Below are positions 57,998 to 64,000 of a stretch of DNA of 64,000 bases, one piece after another. How positions within the stretch are numbered: the stretch's first letter is position 1; every line of letters begins with the position of its first letter. This DNA is from Polytrichum commune (lineage: Eukaryota; Streptophyta; Polytrichopsida; Polytrichales; Polytrichaceae). Where the stretch lies: positions 36,133,501-36,197,500 of the forward strand of contig OX485805.1 of assembly GCA_950295325.1 (NCBI GenBank), in the 5' to 3' direction. The translations under genes and the position numbers were made by a program. The notes below the pieces were generated by a model, which worked only from the letters and a program-made list of their open reading frames with translations, ran no database searches and was not told the DNA's origin.

Positions 57998-60900
57998 AAA
58001 AGATTAATTTGGGGTCTCTGACCTTGATTTAAGGGTTAATATAGCTTAAAATAAGAAATCTTGGGCTCCATAGTAGTAGCCAGAGTTTTCACCCTTCCCT
58101 TTTAGTTCGCCCTCCCCCTTCTCAAGTTCAAGGAAAGTTTTAAATTTTCCTTGCTCTTACCAAGCCATTTATTATGATTTTCTTTTCAATATGTAATGTT
58201 CATGGCAAACTAGGAGAAGGCAAAGGAAAAATGTAGAGCAAGTTCAACATATACGAATTTAATCAACATGATCTGTCCAATTAATTTCAAATTACATTTA
58301 CATATAGAACTATTTGGGCCCACATCTTCCCAATCCGTTGCATCCTTGCATATAAATTAATGTCCCAGCCCATTCACACACCATATGTCCAACATGTTGT
58401 CGTTGAATTTTTACTAGCTATCCACCAGTGCATGCAAACTACGTTAGTGCCCATGTGCTTTCACCGTTCCCCCGTTCAAGTATATATAATAAAATTTGTC
58501 ATAAATTCATCTCTTACGGTTGTTGCAATGTTTGTTAAAGCTCGATGAAATCAAATTGAGTATCCCACCGTTTGTGTACATACCTATATCAGAGCAAAAT
58601 AGCAAGCATGAGGGGGTGGCATGTATCGTGATAGACCGTAATGCATGCATGAGGGGTGAACACGACACGTAAAGTATAAAATGAGAAACTTCAAAAACAA
58701 TTCTCCACAATCACTTTGTGTAATCCATAATCATCAATCCTTGGCCTAGACGAGATCATCCATTGTTGGATGAGCTCATGAAACTCAAAACTTACGTGAC
58801 AAGTGAATGTTGTAAGAAATTTTGCCTTGATTCTTCTATGCTCAACAAGGACTTCAACCCATGACATTATGTGAATGAAGTCAAATCTTGGTCCACATCT
58901 TGGTCTTATCTTAAGTTTGTACACATGATTCATAAGAAAGACTTTCACCAACACGTGTATTGTATTATGCCCATGAGAAAAAAATCACCTTAAATCCAAA
59001 AATATTGAATTAGATAATAGACCATTAGATTTAGTTAGCTCTACAAGATCTCGTAGTCCAATTTTATTTTTTTAATTTTATTTTGAAAAAAAAAGTTGAA
59101 TGTTAGTAGTGGTCGATTTAAGCATACAACTATTATTTAATTTCTAATTAAGCAACCCAAAATATCAAGAGTGCCAAATTTGTTATTAAAATAATTGTTT
59201 ATCACACGTCAAGGCCCATTGTCGTTACGTGCATTTGCACATTGTTCATCAAATCAAAAGTTAGGAAACACCTTGAAGACAAACATGACTTCAAAATCAT
59301 TTTGCAATGTCACTCATGACCACTACCAACAATGCAAGAGCAATTTTTAACCCAAGGGCACGATTCACTTGCAATGACACCAAGGCAATGAAGAGTGTCA
59401 AGAAAAATGTGTTGCAGAGGTGACGGATTTGGTTGGTCAATAGTGTTGAGTAACGTACACTTCACAAACATGCTTAGCGAGCTTTTTCTCTAGTTATCGT
59501 ATTCACAAATACTTTGGAACATCTGTACAGAGAATATATGTATATGTGAAAATAAAAAATGAATCAATTTTCTTCAAAATAAGGCCACACTAGCTATTAT
59601 TAAGGAGGTAAAAGGCTCACACTTAAGGAGGATGTGGCTTGGAGAACTAATGTTTGGACTTGTAAGGAGGCTCATAAGAATAGCTCATAAACTATCACAC
59701 TTTTGAAAAATAACAAAAAACATTTTGTTAAGATTTTAAACTTTTTATAATCGTGTTGGTTTCTTAACACGTTGAGGTCTATTGCAAAGAGATCCATGCC
59801 ATTGTTCGAAGCATTGGAGCACTGTGAGAGTGGGACAGTAATGGCGGTGCTATCTTGTTATAGTGATGGTAGACATCGGGTCATTTGACAATACGAACGG
59901 ACACTTCATTCACGCCGGCCCCTTAAACTGGGACCGGAGTTTCTATCATCATCATCTTCATTATCATCATCATCATTATAGTGATGGCATTACAACATAT
60001 TGCTCGTTTGGGGGAGCTTGAAGATGAAGGTGAAAATCTAGAGGAAAACTCTGAGGATTTGACTTAATTTAGAAAGTTTTTAGATATGCATTTGGCACTT
60101 GACTATGGTTAGATTCCAAGATCATTGGTGCTAAGGATTGTAATTCAAACCCACATTGTTACATTTGTTTATGATGTCACATCATCACAACCTTGACTTG
60201 CAACTAAAAATATCACATAATTTTCTTATACATTTTGGGTCAAAGTGAACAAGAAAAAATGGTATGTCCTTCTAATGTAATACAATTTTCATAATTTTTA
60301 TATATAAGCTACTGAGGTTTTAAAGTAACACCTTCCTTTTAATGACATCTATTTTTAATCTTTAAATTGTCAACAAGTGAGTGCAACGATGTCATTAAGT
60401 AAGTCATTGTTAAAAGCGATTAATCATATGTGGCATTAAGTTTGAAATAACACCACTTTGGCCATTCATAATAGTGGTGTAAGAAGGATACAAGAACACT
60501 TTTAGAAGAGCACCAACTTTAGCCAATCACAATGGCTAATCCGGGATCTATCTGCTCAAAAAGTGATGTAAGAAGTGATCAACAAAAGGGGGACAACACC
60601 TTCAATTAATAGAAGATCCTCATTTGCAATAAGGTCGATTTATTGGTGATTCTCACTTAGCAATCCAACATCAAAAGACCCCTGCAGTTGACAATAAAAG
60701 GCTCTTTCCTTGAGATGACTTTGAGAATTTATGTAGGTTGCATATGATTTTCTTTTGAGTTTGTTTTTCTAGATTCTGTATAAAATTACTAATCTATGAA
60801 TTTTTTTTTTGAAAATTCTCCAAGCTACTTAACCTTCTTGAAATATGAAAAGTTTCTTAAAGTGACACTTTAAAGCCTCAGTGCCTTTATAAGGGAAGTA

Positions 60901-62049
60901 GGCTCAATTCTAGATCTTGGAGCTCTCCATTGGGTTTGAATCAAACATAATATAAAATTTGTGCCTCATTAGTATTATGGAGATACATATGAAGTGGATC
61001 CTAAAGTGGGTGGTGGTTTTGAGCTAAAACCTATTTCATTTCAAAAGTTGTGTGTATAACTCAAGTATTTGGCAAGATCATATTGTACGTCAGTGCGCCA
61101 CGAATTTTGAAGATTTTTCTTTTCTTTTCTTTAGGTCTACTTCACCCTCACTTTCTGAAAACCGATAATTTTGAAAGTAAATCCTACAAAATTTAGAATT
61201 CTATGGATGTAAATCATGTAGTTGCAATTTTTTTTTATGAAAACATCATAACCCACCTTATTTGTAACTTTATTATGATTTATTTATTTTTTCTTTTCTT
61301 TTCTTTTTGGTATAACTAGGAAATGTGGCTACTTGCGCCTCTAAATGACATGGTAAAACTTTTTTTTACGGCACCATGCTTTGACCTTTCTATTTGATAT
61401 CATTGTCGATTTCTACTAAAACATCAAAATAAAAAATAGGCTTCATTTTTGTGCTTTTGTATGTAAGCATAGACCAATTCAACCGATTCATCCGCGAAGC
61501 ATCCAAAATCTGTGTCGAAGACACTTTGGCATTTAAGAGCTATTATATATACGTGTACAATTTCTCCCTAATGTGAAGCATACATTTTTATTTTTATTTT
61601 TATTTTTTAAAACAGTGCCCGTGGGGCTGTGGCATGTGATCGTTCACCTTACGTGTTTTGTTTGGTAAGAATCAATTGTAGTGGCATTTGGGCTATCCAA
61701 GACTTAAACCCGAAAAGAAGAAACACTAACTTCTTTTCTTTTCAAAAAGAGTATATATATCCTTGGACATGTCCTCAATATTGTAAAGCCCTCCCCTCGG
61801 GGGTTTCCCTTATGAATGTGAGGGCTACAACATGGAAATAGAAGTAGAATCTATTATGACTTATGCAGAGCAATTTCAAGAGATCGTGACACTCTAGTGA
61901 CGACATTCGAATAAGTTACTCATGGAAAGAAAACAACAATGTCCTCGTCATATTCTGTCCTTGTGGAATCTGTACACGAGGAATATGGCACATGATCATC
62001 TTATCTAAGGGCATCAATGAATCCACAAATTTAGGCAAAGTCAACAAGC
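57998..62049. other. Spacer, mostly unrecognised
   Basis: About 4 kb of AT-rich sequence without a host gene. 58008-58035 resembles 23212-23240, the sequence into which the SINE inserted. Short TCATCA and TTTTC tracts occur at 59945-59975, 61115-61135 and 61285-61305. Confidence 0.4.
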
Positions 62050-62058
62050 CATGGTACA

Positions 62059-62151
62059 AGGCTAGGGCGAACCAACTCATACATTGGTTCTTTGGAGGCA
62101 AGGGTTTAGGCATCCAACAAGGAATATGTGTATGGGTTGGTTCGCCCAAAT
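62059..62151. mobile_element. 93-bp MITE with 9-bp target duplication
   Basis: Flanked by CATGGTACA (62050-62058) and CATGGCACA (62152-62160). Inverted ends contain GGGCGAACCAACYCATACA. Same element as 62626-62719 in opposite orientation. Size and 9-bp target suggest a Mutator-type miniature element. Confidence 0.85.
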
Positions 62152-62625
62152 CATGGCACATGAGGTGCTTGTGGCCTCTAGCCTTGACAACAAACACGGA
62201 GAACCGACCGCTAAGTCACAGATGAACCAGCGAGCAAGTCCAGTAATTCATGCATATGCATTTGCATCCGCGAACAGAGAATGGCCTCCATCCGGGATGC
62301 TGGTAATTATTATTCTATATTTGAACATAGTACAAATTTAGTCCGAATTTATCTTGAAAATATTGATATTTTCTATATAATCCATTGAATCTACAAATTT
62401 GTAAGTATAAGTCTAAATTTCGTAATGAAAGCATCATTTTACCCATCATTACCCATCCTTTTAGAGGAATCTATGAAATATACGTCAAACTAACAAAACA
62501 AAACAAAATCGGAAGGTGTCATCATGTGGACTTGGAAACACTAGGATCTTGACTAGTTATGCCCAAAATCCTCCCCGGAGATTGAGCCAAACTACCGCCT
62601 TCATGGTGCACCCTACCACAATGGA

Positions 62626-62719
62626 GATTTGGGCGAACCAATCCATACACTCGCTCCTTGTTGGATGCCTAAATCCTTGCCTCCAAGGAACCAATGTATG
62701 GGTTGGTTCGCCCTAGCCC
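62626..62719. mobile_element. 94-bp MITE with 9-bp target duplication
   Basis: Perfect flanking CACAATGGA at 62617-62625 and 62720-62728. Ends GATTTGGGCGAACCAA and, on the other side, TTGGTTCGCCCTAGCC. A solo end with the same 'GTATGGGTTGGTTCGCCC' is at 587-604. Confidence 0.9.
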
Positions 62720-62838
62720 CACAATGGACTTAGTAAATATCTCTCTATTGACTCCATACTGCAAGCTGCAAGGTAAACTATGTCAAGAAATAGTTGTACC
62801 ATTTGAAGCCATCTCCAATCCATAGAGAGGGGGAATGA

Positions 62839-63345
62839 GGGCCACTTCACACAAGAGCCAAAAGCCGTGACCATGAAATTGTGAGAGCCCAAAAGAAAGT
62901 GTCCAAAGGCCGTCCCGACAAACCTCCAAAATCATGTAGTGTGGTCACGGGCCGTCAAGTGTAGTGTGAAGTCATAGGTGACTGGGCCCTCAACCAAATG
63001 CTATTTCAATGAAATTCTATCTATGCGGGTCCTTGCACATGATAAAATAGAATATATCAATGGTTGTGAGCATTTGGAGTCCCTAGCTTGGAATATATCA
63101 ATGGTTTGTGTTAGGCCTACCTTCAAGAGGTGGTTTTTGAAAATAATCCAAGTGATCATGAAACATGATCCATTTGATGCCATGTAGGAGTTCATGTAGA
63201 CTTTACATCCATCTTGCATTCACTTACTCCGTTGGTTCCTCAAGCGTAGTGTGAAGTGAACTTGGACCAGCTCCGCCCTTTCCACCGATGAGAATGCTTG
63301 AAGTGTAATGGTCACAGGCTCTCAATCTCATGTGTGAAGTGACCC
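62839..63345. mobile_element. PIF/Harbinger-like MITE, second copy
   Basis: A 507-bp element; right target TTA (63346-63348), left target TGA, a degenerate copy. Inverse of 22217-22719. Part of its right end is repeated at about 63385-63448, with the 'CCTCTCATCCATCCAACATT' flank. Confidence 0.8.
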
Positions 63346-63440
63346 TTATTGTAAACGAGTGTACCTCTCATCCATCCAACATTAAAACGCTTGAAGTGTA
63401 GTGGTCATAGGCTCTCAGTCTCGTGTGTGAAGTGACCCTT

Positions 63441-63739
63441 ATTATATACGAATGTACCTCTCATCCATCCAACATTAAAACCTTGTAACGCCTATGCATA
63501 ACTTATATATAAGTTATGCATAATATATTAACTTATATATATCTTAACTTATATATAAGTTTGTTGCCGATACATCTCAAATGACCTCGAGAACACTAAT
63601 TTGGAGTCTTTAAAGTTAATGCCGATGTCAAATTCACTAAAGTAATAAGCAACCTCCGGGCTGCATATTATTTCAGGGTTTTTTTTATGTTGGATGAATG
63701 AGAGGTACGCTCGTACACACGATAATTCTCTCGCTCCCC
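63441..63739. mobile_element. Long-TIR MITE, left end truncated
   Basis: Right end 'TATGTTGGATGAATGAGAGG' and 'CGATAATTCTCTCGCTCCCC' is intact; the left end starts inside the TIR ('GTACCTCTCATCCATCC'). 63498-63558 holds overlapping palindromes of ACTTATATATAAGT. Confidence 0.6.
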
Positions 63740-64000
63740 AATCTACGAACAAAGAGAGCTCGCCGCTCGTTAATCACAGATGAAGCAGTTGGGATTGAGA
63801 AATATCCAGTTCAAGTTTGACAGACAAATCAAATGATCATTTTAGAGGAAATCACATATATATGAAGTAAATCTCAAATTATCAAAGAAAAACCGGGAGA
63901 AATCAGCATGTAGACCGGTTGGATTTGGAAACACTTGGATCCTCGACCGATTTTGCCCAGACTCTCTTCGTTTACAATCTCCAGTTGAAGCCAGAGGCAT
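63740..64000. other. Right edge of the window, nothing recognised
   Basis: 63900-63950 resembles 62516-62560 ('GGAAACACT.GGATC.TGAC' block), so it is probably repeat sequence continuing beyond the window. Confidence 0.4.

Overview
The window is nuclear DNA from a land plant. The evidence is spliced plant-type genes (a SNAP33-type Qbc-SNARE, a plant annexin, a glucose/ribitol-dehydrogenase-like SDR and lachrymatory-factor-synthase-like proteins), intronic tRNA genes, and many small DNA transposons in AT-rich spacers. The lineage cannot be fixed from the sequence; a non-flowering plant is only a weak guess.

Genes. (1) 1532-4990 (+): three exons of an SDR oxidoreductase, with a frameshift in exon 2 that removes most of the cofactor motif. 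(2) 7939-10172 (-) and 16138-18367 (-): two intact two-exon LFS-like (Bet v 1 / SRPBCC fold) genes on a direct duplication of about 2.8 kb. A third, inverted and broken exon-2 copy lies at 10306-10457. (3) 38256-43237 (-): a complete six-exon annexin of 314 residues; its second intron holds three tRNA-Gln(CUG) genes. (4) 52839-55245 (+): a complete five-exon SNAP33-like gene of 311 residues. Exon boundaries were set by GT-AG signals and reading-frame continuity.

Mobile DNA. I recognise a TA-target MITE family with CACTAAAT-type ends (seven copies), two pogo/Tigger remnants that keep a transposase C-terminus, PIF/Harbinger-like TWA-target elements, a pair of 93-94 bp elements with 9-bp target duplications, a SINE with a 15-bp target duplication, a decayed transposase gene at about 29.86-31.99 kb, and several long-TIR or dispersed repeats. 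Because some repeats are themselves duplicated, unoccupied ('empty') sites for several insertions can be read inside this same window, giving exact element ends and relative ages.

Layout: 0-5 kb SDR locus in dispersed repeats; 7.4-18.4 kb LFS-like duplication; 18.4-38 kb transposon-rich, no host gene recognised; 38.2-43.2 kb annexin and tRNAs; 43-52 kb repeats; 51.8-55.2 kb SNAP33; 55-64 kb repeats. I see no operon-like or defence system. The most notable content is the record of nested and dated transposon insertions and the fresh-looking SDR lesion.
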